11,628 nt of DNA from CALVXC01 sp036636255 (GTDB lineage Bacteria; Bacillota_I; Bacilli_A; RF39; UBA660), in NCBI GenBank assembly GCA_036636255.1, contig JAVWOV010000029.1, forward strand, positions 1 to 11,628, in the 5' to 3' direction. Positions 1-6,262 of this stretch are shown in pieces. Below the pieces are notes generated by a model that worked only from the letters and a program-made list of their open reading frames with translations, had not been told where the DNA came from and searched no databases. How positions within the stretch are numbered: position 1 is the stretch's first letter; the number at the start of each line of letters is the position of its first letter. Both the position numbers and the translations under genes were made by a program.

Positions 1-108
1 ACTATGACAATATAATATGATAATCATAAATACATCAACGATCAAAAAAATAACCTTGTTTTAAGTTTTTTTTTTTGTTATAATAATAATTAAGAATAGA
101 GGGATAAA
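1..108. other. Upstream intergenic region of ppdK
   Basis: No gene can be supported here. The stretch holds a TATAAT at 11-16, whose -35 would be almost at or beyond the window edge. An imperfectly conserved operator-like inverted repeat (TATGAT-A-ATCATA) lies at 16-28, followed by the ppdK promoter and ribosome binding site. The sequence CTTGTTTTAAG followed by eleven T residues (55-76) could also act as a weak terminator for a gene to the left, but the stem is only 3 bp. Confidence 0.5.
56..103 (+). promoter_or_regulatory. ppdK promoter and ribosome binding site
   Basis: A sigma-A type promoter is visible: TTGTTT at 56-61, a 17-bp spacer, and TATAAT at 79-84, preceded by TG at 76-77 to make an extended -10. 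The spacer contains a run of eleven T residues (66-76). The Shine-Dalgarno AGAGGG at 98-103 lies 5 nt before the ATG at 109. This promoter probably serves the whole ppdK-kinase-Smr operon, since no other promoter is evident before the two downstream genes. Confidence 0.75.
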
Positions 109-2712
109 ATGAATAAATTTGTTTTTAGTTTTAATGAAGGAAATAAAGAAATGCGAGATATTTTAGGCGGTAAGGGTGCCAATTTAGCTGAAATGACAAA
201 CCTAGGGTTACCTGTTCCTAATGGTTTTACAATTTCAACAACAGCTTGTAATAGCTATTATACTGATGGATTAAAGATTAATGATACCATTAAGGAAGAA
301 ATTTTAGCTAAATTAAATCAATTAGAAATAGATACAAATCAACAGTTGGGTAATTTAAGTAATCCATTGTTGTTATCAATTAGAAGTGGGGCACGGGCTA
401 GTATGCCAGGGATGATGGATACTATTTTAAATTTAGGTATAAATGACGAAATGGTAAAAGCTTCTAATAATAAGCGCTTTATCAATGATTGCTATCGAAG
501 ACTTATTGCTATGTATGCTGACGTTGTTCATGGTAACGATCATTCTTTATTTGAAAACATTATTATAAAATATAAAAAAATCGAAAAAGTTACGAATGAT
601 TTTGATTTATCAGAAGAAGTTATTTGTAAAATTGTTGAAGAATTCAAAAAATTATTTTTATCATTAAACGGTCATGTTTTTCCTCAAGATCCATTTGAGC
701 AATTAATGACAGCTATTACCGCTGTTTTTAGGTCGTGGCAAAATGATCGAGCAAAGATTTACCGAAAATTAAACAATATTCCTGATAGTTTTGGAACCGC
801 TGTTAATGTACAACAAATGGTTTATGGAAATGTCAACTCCTTATCTGGAACCGGTGTAGCTTTTACACGAAATCCTGCTACTGGTGATAATACTTTTTAT
901 GGCGAATATTTAATTAATGCTCAAGGAGAAGATATTGTAGCCGGTGTTAGAACACCTAAAGATATTAGTACATTAAAAGATATTATGCCAAATATTTACG
1001 AGGAATTTGTTAATTATGGTAAAACTCTAGAAGACCATTATCACGATATGCAGGATATGGAATTTACAATTCAAAATGGTAAACTTTATATTTTACAAAC
1101 CCGAAACGGTAAAAGAACTGGAGCTGCTGCCTTAAAAATTGCTTTAGATTTATTAAAAGAGGGTAAAATATCTCCAAAAGAAGCCATTTTAATGGTAGAA
1201 CCAAATATGCTATCACAGTTATTATATAAGTCGTTTGATACCTCCTTATTAAAAGAAGCTATTATTATTGGTAAAGGTATTCCTGCATCACCAGGAGCCG
1301 CCGTAGGGAAAATATTTTTTAATAGTACCGATATTATTAACAATAAAGATGTAGCAACTATTTTAGTTCGTGATGAAACCTCATCAGAAGATATTGCTGG
1401 AATGCATTTTGCAAATGGAATTGTAACAGTTCGTGGCGGAATGACATCGCATGCAGCTGTAGTTGCCAGAGGAATGGGTAAATGTTGTGTATGTGGTTGT
1501 TCTAATCTTTTAGTAGATACTTTAAATAAAACATTAATTGTTAATGATGTTACTTATAAAGAAGGTGACTTTATTTCTGTTGACGGAACAACCGGTTTAA
1601 TTTATAAAGGTTCAGTTAAAACCGTTGAGCCTGTTTTAACTGATGATTTTAATAGCTTTATGGATCTTGTTTCTAGTGTTGGTGCTCTAGAAGTTAGAGC
1701 TAATGCCGATACTTACGAAGATGCTTTAGTAGCCCTTAAATTTAAAGCGGCAGGAATTGGCTTAGTTCGAACCGAACATATGTTTTTTAATGATGATAGA
1801 ATTATGACCGTTCAAGCTATGATTTTAGCCGATAGTTTAGAAGAACGTCAGATGGCCTTAGATAAATTATTAAAAATGCAAGCCAGTGACTTTTTAAAAA
1901 TTTTTAAAGTTATGAATGGATTGCCAGTGACTGTTCGTTATTTAGACCCACCATTACATGAATTTTTACCAAAGAGTGAGGCATCATTAAAAAAATTAGC
2001 TAAATTTCTTAAAAAGCCATTTAATGAACTAAGAACAAAATGTGCATCTTTGCACGAGGTTAATCCAATGATGGGTCATCGAGGTTGCAGGCTTTCTATT
2101 ACTTATCCAGAAATTGTAGTTATGCAGACTAAAGCTATTATGGAAGCAATGGTCAATTTAGAAAAACTAGGATTAACAGTTAAGCTTGAATTAATGATTC
2201 CTTTGGTTAGTGATGTTAAGGAATTTAGTTTTGTTCGAGATATTGTTGTTAACGAAATTAAGAATACAATGAGTTCTAAAAATATTGAAATTAATAGCGA
2301 AGTTGGAACAATGATCGAGGTACCACGAGCATGTATTACTGCTAATATAATTGCTAAAGAAGCCGCATTTTTTAGTTTTGGAACCAATGATTTAACACAG
2401 ATGGTTTTTGGCTTTTCACGTGATGATGCCGCTAAATTTTTAACTGATTATTATCGTTTGGGTATTTTTAAAGATGATCCGTTTGTTAAACTTGATATAA
2501 ACGGCGTTGGTAAGTTAATGACAACTGCTGTTAAATTAGCTAAAATGACTAACAAGGATATAAAATTAGGTATTTGTGGCGAACATGGAGGTGAACCTAG
2601 TAGTGTAGCTTTTTGTCAACAAATTGGTCTTGATTATGTATCTTGTTCACCATATCGGGTTCCTGTTGCTAAACTTTCAGCAGCTATTGCCAAGATAGTG
2701 AGTGATAACTAA
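109..2712 (+). CDS. ppdK: Pyruvate, phosphate dikinase
   Basis: This cytoplasmic enzyme interconverts pyruvate + ATP + Pi and PEP + AMP + PPi, acting in glycolysis or gluconeogenesis. At 867 aa it is full length for the family (about 870-880). The N-terminal ATP-grasp region begins around residue 8 (GGKGANLAEM at 20-29), with SIRSGARASMPGMMDT near 90-105 and GTGVAFTRNPATG at 247-259. The swivelling phosphohistidine domain has GGMTSHAAVVARG at 443-455, with catalytic His448 and Thr446, the site that PPDK regulatory protein modifies in other bacteria and plants. The C-terminal PEP/pyruvate barrel has GLVRTEHMFF (551-560), GHRGCRL (656-662), GTNDLTQM (758-765) and the catalytic Cys823 in GICGEHGGEPSS. 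The start is fixed by AGAGGG 5 nt upstream. It is first in an operon, and its stop shares one base with the next ATG. No regulatory protein gene is adjacent in this window. Confidence 0.98.
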   Translation: MNKFVFSFNEGNKEMRDILGGKGANLAEMTNLGLPVPNGFTISTTACNSYYTDGLKINDTIKEEILAKLNQLEIDTNQQLGNLSNPLLLSIRSGARASMPGMMDTILNLGINDEMVKASNNKRFINDCYRRLIAMYADVVHGNDHSLFENIIIKYKKIEKVTNDFDLSEEVICKIVEEFKKLFLSLNGHVFPQDPFEQLMTAITAVFRSWQNDRAKIYRKLNNIPDSFGTAVNVQQMVYGNVNSLSGTGVAFTRNPATGDNTFYGEYLINAQGEDIVAGVRTPKDISTLKDIMPNIYEEFVNYGKTLEDHYHDMQDMEFTIQNGKLYILQTRNGKRTGAAALKIALDLLKEGKISPKEAILMVEPNMLSQLLYKSFDTSLLKEAIIIGKGIPASPGAAVGKIFFNSTDIINNKDVATILVRDETSSEDIAGMHFANGIVTVRGGMTSHAAVVARGMGKCCVCGCSNLLVDTLNKTLIVNDVTYKEGDFISVDGTTGLIYKGSVKTVEPVLTDDFNSFMDLVSSVGALEVRANADTYEDALVALKFKAAGIGLVRTEHMFFNDDRIMTVQAMILADSLEERQMALDKLLKMQASDFLKIFKVMNGLPVTVRYLDPPLHEFLPKSEASLKKLAKFLKKPFNELRTKCASLHEVNPMMGHRGCRLSITYPEIVVMQTKAIMEAMVNLEKLGLTVKLELMIPLVSDVKEFSFVRDIVVNEIKNTMSSKNIEINSEVGTMIEVPRACITANIIAKEAAFFSFGTNDLTQMVFGFSRDDAAKFLTDYYRLGIFKDDPFVKLDINGVGKLMTTAVKLAKMTNKDIKLGICGEHGGEPSSVAFCQQIGLDYVSCSPYRVPVAKLSAAIAKIVSDN

Positions 2713-3611
2713 TGAAAATTTTATGTATTGGTCATGCATCATATGACATTACGACACCCGTTGATAGTTATCCCGTTGAAAACACTAAAAGTCGGGTGCA
2801 TGATTTAATTGAGTGTGGTGGTGGACCAGCTTCTAATGCCGCATATTTGCTTGGTAAATGGGGACTTGATGTTACTTTTGCTGGGGTAGTAGGTAATGAT
2901 TTATATGGAAGAAGAATAAAGGAAGAATTTAATTCTGTTGGTGTTAATACTAAATATTTATTTTTAAAAGATAATGAATGCACACCTAGTAGTCATATTA
3001 TTGCTAATAGATCATCTGGTAGTCGAACAATTTTAACATATCGCCCTAGTTTAATGAAATTAGCTGATTTTGAACTTGATTTTGAACCTGATATTATTTT
3101 GATTGATGGTCAGGAATGTGAATTTTCAATGAAAATGTTAAAACAATATCCTAAAGCTATTAGTATTATTGATGCTAGTCGTGATCGTAAAGAAATTATT
3201 GAGCTTAGTAAGATAGTTGATTATCTTGTTTGTTCGGTTGGTTTTGCATTACAAATAACTAAACTTAAAATTGATTACGCTAATCATCAATCACTAGTTA
3301 ATTTGTATAAAGCCTTAAAAAAAATATTTAATAATAATATTGTTGTTACTTTAGAAGACAAAGGATGCTTGTATATGTATAATAATGAAATTAAAATCAT
3401 GCCCGCTATTAAAGTTAAAGCAATCGACACAACAGGGGCTGGTGATATTTTTCACGGAGCTTTTACTTATGGCATTGCTAAAAAAAATAATTTTGAATGC
3501 ATTTTAAAAATAGCTAATATTGCAGGTGCTATTTCCGTTACCAGAATTGGTGGTCGTAATTCTATTCCAACAGGGGCCGAAATGCGGGAAGTTTATAATG
3601 AATTTAGATGA
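2712..3611 (+). CDS. PfkB/ribokinase-family carbohydrate kinase
   Basis: This 299-aa cytoplasmic sugar kinase of the PfkB/ribokinase fold has the usual family length. The substrate-binding glycine motif GGGPASNAA lies at 36-44. The C-terminal signature DTTGAGD at 239-245 supplies the anion hole and the likely catalytic base Asp245, and is followed by IFHGAF. The N-terminal CIGHASYDIT and the late GGRNSIPT match the general ribokinase/ketohexokinase pattern, but the sequence alone does not tell which sugar, sugar phosphate or nucleoside is the substrate. The ATG overlaps the ppdK TAA by one base (TAATG), so translation is probably coupled. The downstream Smr gene starts inside its last codons. 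It could supply phosphorylated sugar to the glycolytic route served by PPDK, but this is inference from position only. Confidence 0.93.
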   Translation: MKILCIGHASYDITTPVDSYPVENTKSRVHDLIECGGGPASNAAYLLGKWGLDVTFAGVVGNDLYGRRIKEEFNSVGVNTKYLFLKDNECTPSSHIIANRSSGSRTILTYRPSLMKLADFELDFEPDIILIDGQECEFSMKMLKQYPKAISIIDASRDRKEIIELSKIVDYLVCSVGFALQITKLKIDYANHQSLVNLYKALKKIFNNNIVVTLEDKGCLYMYNNEIKIMPAIKVKAIDTTGAGDIFHGAFTYGIAKKNNFECILKIANIAGAISVTRIGGRNSIPTGAEMREVYNEFR

Positions 3612-3867
3612 TGTTATTTTTATTAATAACTTACCAACATTAGATTTACATGGTGTCTCTCGCGAAATCGGACGAGTATTTGTTAATGATTTTATAGCTG
3701 ACAACAAATTTTTAAAAAATGATTTGGTGGTTATTATTCACGGCTTTGGTAGTGGTATTTTAAAGACTATGGTCAGAAAAACATTACAAGAAAATCATAA
3801 TGTTTTATTTTTTAAAACACATTTTAATAATGCCGGATGTACTATTGTTAAGATTAAGATACCATGA
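3598..3867 (+). CDS. Stand-alone Smr-domain protein
   Basis: This 89-aa protein consists almost entirely of one Smr (small MutS-related) domain. Two hallmark motifs are present: LDLHG at residues 15-19 and the loop IIHGFGSGILKTMVRKTL at about 47-64, equivalent to the family HGxGxGxL motif. The end (FNNAGCTIVKIK) matches the family's final G-x-T-x-V/I strand. Smr domains occur at the C-terminus of MutS2 and as short separate proteins. Characterised members bind or cut DNA or RNA, and MutS2 Smr acts on collided ribosomes or their mRNA. The chosen ATG at 3598 has GGGAAG (3586-3591) 6 nt upstream and gives the correct domain start. The longer in-frame start at 3520 would add 26 residues of unrelated sequence inside the kinase gene. 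It overlaps the kinase by 14 bp, so it is last in the operon. Its actual substrate is unknown. Confidence 0.87.
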   Translation: MNLDDVIFINNLPTLDLHGVSREIGRVFVNDFIADNKFLKNDLVVIIHGFGSGILKTMVRKTLQENHNVLFFKTHFNNAGCTIVKIKIP

Positions 3868-3895
3868 TTTATGGCTTATTTAATAACAATTAAGT

Positions 3896-3945
3896 TTGAC
3901 ATAAAAAAAAAATCATGATACAATTATTATATTATAGTAGGGGGG
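3896..3945 (+). promoter_or_regulatory. Near-consensus promoter and strong RBS for the 138-aa gene
   Basis: The -35 box TTGACA (3896-3901) is perfect. A 17-bp spacer follows, then TACAAT (3919-3924), preceded by TG at 3916-3917 (extended -10). The spacer contains ten consecutive A residues (3903-3912). The Shine-Dalgarno AGGGGGG at 3939-3945 lies 6 nt before the ATG. This is the best promoter in the window and shows that the gene is transcribed separately from the ppdK operon. Confidence 0.88.
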
Positions 3946-3951
3946 ATAATT

Positions 3952-4368
3952 ATGAATTGTTATGTTTTTGATTATGTTAATGAAAACGAATTCAAAAAAT
4001 TAGAGCGCGCTTTAAAAAAATATAATATGTTAGCATATAAAAAACTATATTTTGAATATTATCCCAAGTTAAAGGAAGGTTTATTTTTAGGCCAACTTGT
4101 TAATGTTAACAAGCAAAGTAATAAAAAAAATTATAATCTTAAATTACCCACTGATATTATGTTTTCCAAAGTTCATGGTAACATTATTTTACATTACACT
4201 GTTTATGAACATGATAAAATGGTTATTTTAGATACTATTTCCCCAGAAGATATTTTGTTAGAAGGTCATCAAACAGAATTGGATACTTATAAGGGTGTGA
4301 TGATTTCTAAAACACATGGACAAAAAGATATGTTTAAAATTAATTTGCTAGATATGTTAGGAAAATAA
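3952..4368 (+). CDS. Hypothetical protein, 138 aa
   Basis: I do not recognise this protein. It is 138 aa, rich in Lys, Tyr, Leu and Asp, with no signal peptide, no membrane segment and no Cys beyond residue 3, so it is probably cytoplasmic. The first half (NEFKKLERALKKYNMLAYKK) looks helical and basic. The second half (KVHGNIILHYTVYEHDKMVILDTISPEDILLEGH) alternates like beta strands, with a possible SPED turn before a helix. That it is a real gene rests on the strong dedicated promoter, the excellent ribosome binding site and the terminator immediately after the TAA. High predicted promoter strength suggests an abundant product. It sits between the metabolic operon and a convergent RNA helicase gene, and neither neighbour explains its role. 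Confidence 0.82.
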   Translation: MNCYVFDYVNENEFKKLERALKKYNMLAYKKLYFEYYPKLKEGLFLGQLVNVNKQSNKKNYNLKLPTDIMFSKVHGNIILHYTVYEHDKMVILDTISPEDILLEGHQTELDTYKGVMISKTHGQKDMFKINLLDMLGK

Positions 4369-4418
4369 TTGTTATGATTATTTTTTTTTATAAAAAAAAA
4401 ATAAGTAATACTTATTTT
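4362..4418. terminator. Bidirectional, overlapping AT-only terminator
   Basis: Three mutually exclusive hairpins overlap between two convergent genes. For the plus strand, AAAATAAT (4362-4369) and ATTATTTT (4377-4384) form a stem running into the T tract ending at 4389. For the minus strand, AAAATAAGTA (4398-4407) and TACTTATTTT (4409-4418) form a stem followed on that strand by ten T residues. A central 12-bp stem pairs 4378-4389 with 4393-4404. The outer hairpins each include the stop codon of their gene. The stems contain almost no G or C, as expected in this genome but weak in absolute terms. Confidence 0.6.
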
Positions 4419-5698
4419 CCCTGATTTGATGAATTAAAAGTTCTTTGTTTATTTCCTTGATAGTTATTTTTAATCTTATTTGTTTTTAAATTTTTATTAT
4501 ATGTTTTTGTTTCATAGGAGTTATTTTTTTTATATTTTTTGACTTGTATTTTTTTGGGTGTTAAGGTAAATACTTTCATAGGATAATTATGATCAGTTAT
4601 AATTGTTAATGTTTGTTTAATTAATTTTTCTATTTCTTTTACCATAGCTAGTTCATCAACATTAGCTAAAGAAATAGCTTGACCTTCAAAACCAGCTCGG
4701 CCAGTTCGTCCAATTCTATGGACGTATGTTTCCGCTTGATCAGGCATGTCATAATTAAAAACGTGGGATAATTCCCTAACATCAATACCGCGAGCAGCAA
4801 TATCTGTTGCAATTAATACTTTTATCTTTTTTTCTTTGAATTGCTTCAAGGCAATAACACGAGCACTTTGTGATTTATTACCATGAATTACATTACTTTT
4901 TATATTTTCACTTATTAATATATCATTTAATTTGTTAGCACCATGTTTTGTTCTAGTAAATATTAAGGCTGATTGAACCGTTTCCTTATTTAAAAGTGTT
5001 ATTAATAATTTAGGTTTATTTGTTTTGTCAATTTGATAAAGGGTCTGTTTTATTTTGCTAACTGTTGATGATACAGGTGTTACTTTTACTATTTGTGGTT
5101 TATTTAAAAAAGTAGTTGATAATTCTTCAATTGATTGTGGCATGGTAGCTGAAAATAATAGAGTTTGTCTTTTAATTGGGGCCATAGCTATTATTTTTTT
5201 TACATCATGAATAAATCCCATATCTAACATAGTATCAGCTTCATCTAGTACAAGATATTGTAATTGATCTAATTTAACATGCTTTTGTTTAATTAAATCT
5301 AATAAGCGGCCAGGAGTAGCTACTAATATATCAATACCTTTTTTTAATACTTCTATTTGTGATTTTTGATTAACACCGCCTAATATAACACTACATTTTA
5401 AATCAGTATATTTAGCAAATGTTCGAAAAGAATCCCTTATTTGAATAGCTAATTCTCTAGTTGGTGAAAGAACTAATATTTTTATATGTTTTTCTTTATT
5501 ATTTGTTAATATTTTTTGAATTAACGGTAGGGCAAAAGCGGCCGTTTTACCAGTTCCTGTTTGGGCACAGCCTAATAAATCTTGATTGTTCATTATAATA
5601 GGAATGGCTTGTTTTTGAATTAAAGTAGGGGTTTCATAACCTTCTTCTATTAGTGCTTGCATTATTGGTGCACTTAAACCAAAATCTTTAAATTCCAT
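4412..5698 (-). CDS. DEAD-box ATP-dependent RNA helicase (RhlE/CshA-like)
   Basis: This 428-aa ATP-dependent RNA helicase has all DEAD-box motifs: Q motif (Phe3 to Gln28, ending PTLIQKQAIP), Walker A AQTGTGKT (45-52), PTRELA (79-84), GG (107-108), TPGR (128-131), LDEAD (151-155), SAT (183-185), ALIFTRT (244-250), ATDIAARGID (297-306) and HRIGRTGR (327-334). The tail from about residue 375 is basic and rich in Lys, Asn and Gln, and is probably an RNA-binding, disordered extension. The core ends soon after motif VI, like short RhlE-type members. Firmicute relatives such as CshA work in mRNA turnover, ribosome assembly and cold adaptation. The start is supported by AGAGGTAA just upstream and by a downstream-facing extended -10 promoter. 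It is monocistronic and convergent with the 138-aa gene. Readthrough from the upstream tRNAs is possible. Confidence 0.96.
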   Translation of the reverse strand: MEFKDFGLSAPIMQALIEEGYETPTLIQKQAIPIIMNNQDLLGCAQTGTGKTAAFALPLIQKILTNNKEKHIKILVLSPTRELAIQIRDSFRTFAKYTDLKCSVILGGVNQKSQIEVLKKGIDILVATPGRLLDLIKQKHVKLDQLQYLVLDEADTMLDMGFIHDVKKIIAMAPIKRQTLLFSATMPQSIEELSTTFLNKPQIVKVTPVSSTVSKIKQTLYQIDKTNKPKLLITLLNKETVQSALIFTRTKHGANKLNDILISENIKSNVIHGNKSQSARVIALKQFKEKKIKVLIATDIAARGIDVRELSHVFNYDMPDQAETYVHRIGRTGRAGFEGQAISLANVDELAMVKEIEKLIKQTLTIITDHNYPMKVFTLTPKKIQVKKYKKNNSYETKTYNKNLKTNKIKNNYQGNKQRTFNSSNQGK

Positions 5699-5742
5699 AA
5701 TTACCTCTATTTCTTAGTTGAATTTTTAAATCCAATCAACTC

Positions 5743-5751
5743 ATTATAACA
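5743..5751 (-). promoter_or_regulatory. Extended -10 promoter of the helicase gene
   Basis: Read on the minus strand, this is TGTTATAAT, a perfect extended -10. The best -35 candidate is a weak ATGAAA at 5765-5770 with a 16-bp spacer. The predicted leader is about 40 nt. It contains an inverted repeat AGTTGA (5716-5721) / TCAACT (5736-5741), which could form a short hairpin, and the ribosome binding site AGAGGT. Confidence 0.65.
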
Positions 5752-5903
5752 TAGTTTGATAGATTTTCATCATAAAACTTTTTAAATATTAAATTGAAGT
5801 TTGTTAAAATAATGTATGTCTGATTAATTTTGTTTTATTAGCAAAATAAAAGTAGATAAATTATCTTTAAAATCAACAACTTACCTACTTAATAACAAAA
5901 AAA
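5752..5903. other. Non-coding spacer between tRNAs and helicase gene
   Basis: No gene is seen. On the minus strand, downstream of the tRNAs, a 10-bp stem with one G-U pair joins 5881-5890 to 5850-5859 around a 21-nt loop. It is followed by TTTTATTTTG and is a possible weak terminator for the tRNA transcript. A second all-AT hairpin (TTTTATT / AATAAAA, about 5833-5852) overlaps its T-rich tail. Neither is strong, so the tRNA transcript may read into the helicase gene. Confidence 0.35.
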
Positions 5904-5988
5904 TGGTGCGAGTGAAGGGACTTGAACCCCCATGGATTACTCCGCTAGATCCTAAGTCTAGTGCGTCTGCCAATTTCGCCACACTCGC
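5904..5988 (-). tRNA. tRNA-Leu (anticodon UAG)
   Basis: The 85-nt tRNA has acceptor stem GCGAGTG pairing with CACTCGC, discriminator A and an encoded CCA (5904-5906). The D arm contains TGGCGAAATTGGCAGACGCA. The anticodon stem CTAGA/TCTAG encloses loop CTTAGGA with anticodon TAG. The long variable arm (GCGGAGTAATCCATG) is typical of class II leucine tRNAs, and the T loop is TTCAAGT. UAG with wobble can read all CUN codons. It lies 3 nt downstream of the CAU tRNA, so both are expected on one transcript. Confidence 0.97.
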
Positions 5989-5991
5989 ATA

Positions 5992-6068
5992 TGGTGGACC
6001 CTGAAGGACTCGAACCTTCGACCGCCCGGTTATGAGCCGGATGCTCTAACCAACTGAGCTAAGGGTCC
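5992..6068 (-). tRNA. tRNA with CAU anticodon, most likely tRNA-Ile2
   Basis: The 77-nt tRNA has acceptor GGACCCT/AGGGTCC, discriminator A and encoded CCA (5992-5994). The D arm is GCTCAGTTGGTTAGAGC, the anticodon stem TCCGG/CCGGG with loop CTCATAA, and the T loop TTCGAGT. It is not the initiator: position 1 pairs with 72, and the anticodon stem lacks three consecutive G-C pairs of the initiator kind. The GGACC acceptor and the TCCGG-CTCATAA-CCGG arm resemble, from memory, the Bacillus and Mycoplasma isoleucine tRNA whose C34 is changed to lysidine by TilS to read AUA. Elongator methionine remains the alternative. Confidence 0.93.
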
Positions 6069-6087
6069 ATGTGCAACTTGCTTTTAT

Positions 6088-6116
6088 ATTCTAGCATATT
6101 ACTAAATAATATGCAA
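6088..6116 (-). promoter_or_regulatory. tRNA promoter with inverted repeat in its spacer
   Basis: On the minus strand, TTGCAT (6111-6116), a 17-bp spacer and TAGAAT (6088-6093) form a promoter, with TG one base before the -10 (extended -10). It starts the tRNA transcript about 13-15 nt upstream of the CAU tRNA. The spacer and part of the -35 are a perfect inverted repeat, GCATATTA (6094-6101) / TAATATGC (6107-6114), separated by 5 nt. This has the shape of a repressor site but could be chance. Confidence 0.65.
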
Positions 6117-6262
6117 TATTTTTCAAAAAAGTTATTTTTATTTTTATTATTTATAGTAAAATTGTGTCAAATTAACAAAAAAAAACATAAAAACTTATAA
6201 AATATGTCGAAATATACTATGAAACATGATATAATAAAATTAATATAGAATAGAGGTGTTGA
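6117..6262 (+). promoter_or_regulatory. Promoter and leader of the surface hydrolase gene
   Basis: The extended -10 TGATATAAT lies at 6227-6235. The -35 is weak (TCGAAA, 6207-6212, 17-bp spacer). Nine consecutive A residues (6177-6185) lie about 22 bp upstream of the -35, where an UP-element-like A tract could act. The Shine-Dalgarno AGAGGTG at 6252-6258 is 4 nt before the ATG. The rest of this stretch is featureless AT-rich DNA. The promoter is divergent from the tRNA promoter, about 90 bp away. Confidence 0.65.

Noticed and set aside
11..28. Fur/PerR-like box TATGATAATCATA next to a TATAAT
   Set aside because: Only a 6-bp arm palindrome in AT-rich DNA, with a poor match to either consensus and far upstream of the ppdK promoter.
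3520..3597. Longer Smr reading frame starting at 3520
   Set aside because: The extra 26 residues are out-of-frame translation of the kinase gene, unlike any Smr start. The ATG at 3598 has a good ribosome binding site and the right domain boundary.
3595..3867. Mycoplasma code (TGA = Trp)
   Set aside because: TGA ends the kinase at 3609 and the Smr gene at 3865 at the expected family lengths, and Trp is written TGG throughout.
6165..6170. Minus-strand TTGACA upstream of the tRNAs
   Set aside because: No -10 lies at 16-18 bp. The extended -10 promoter at 6088-6116 fits the tRNA start better.
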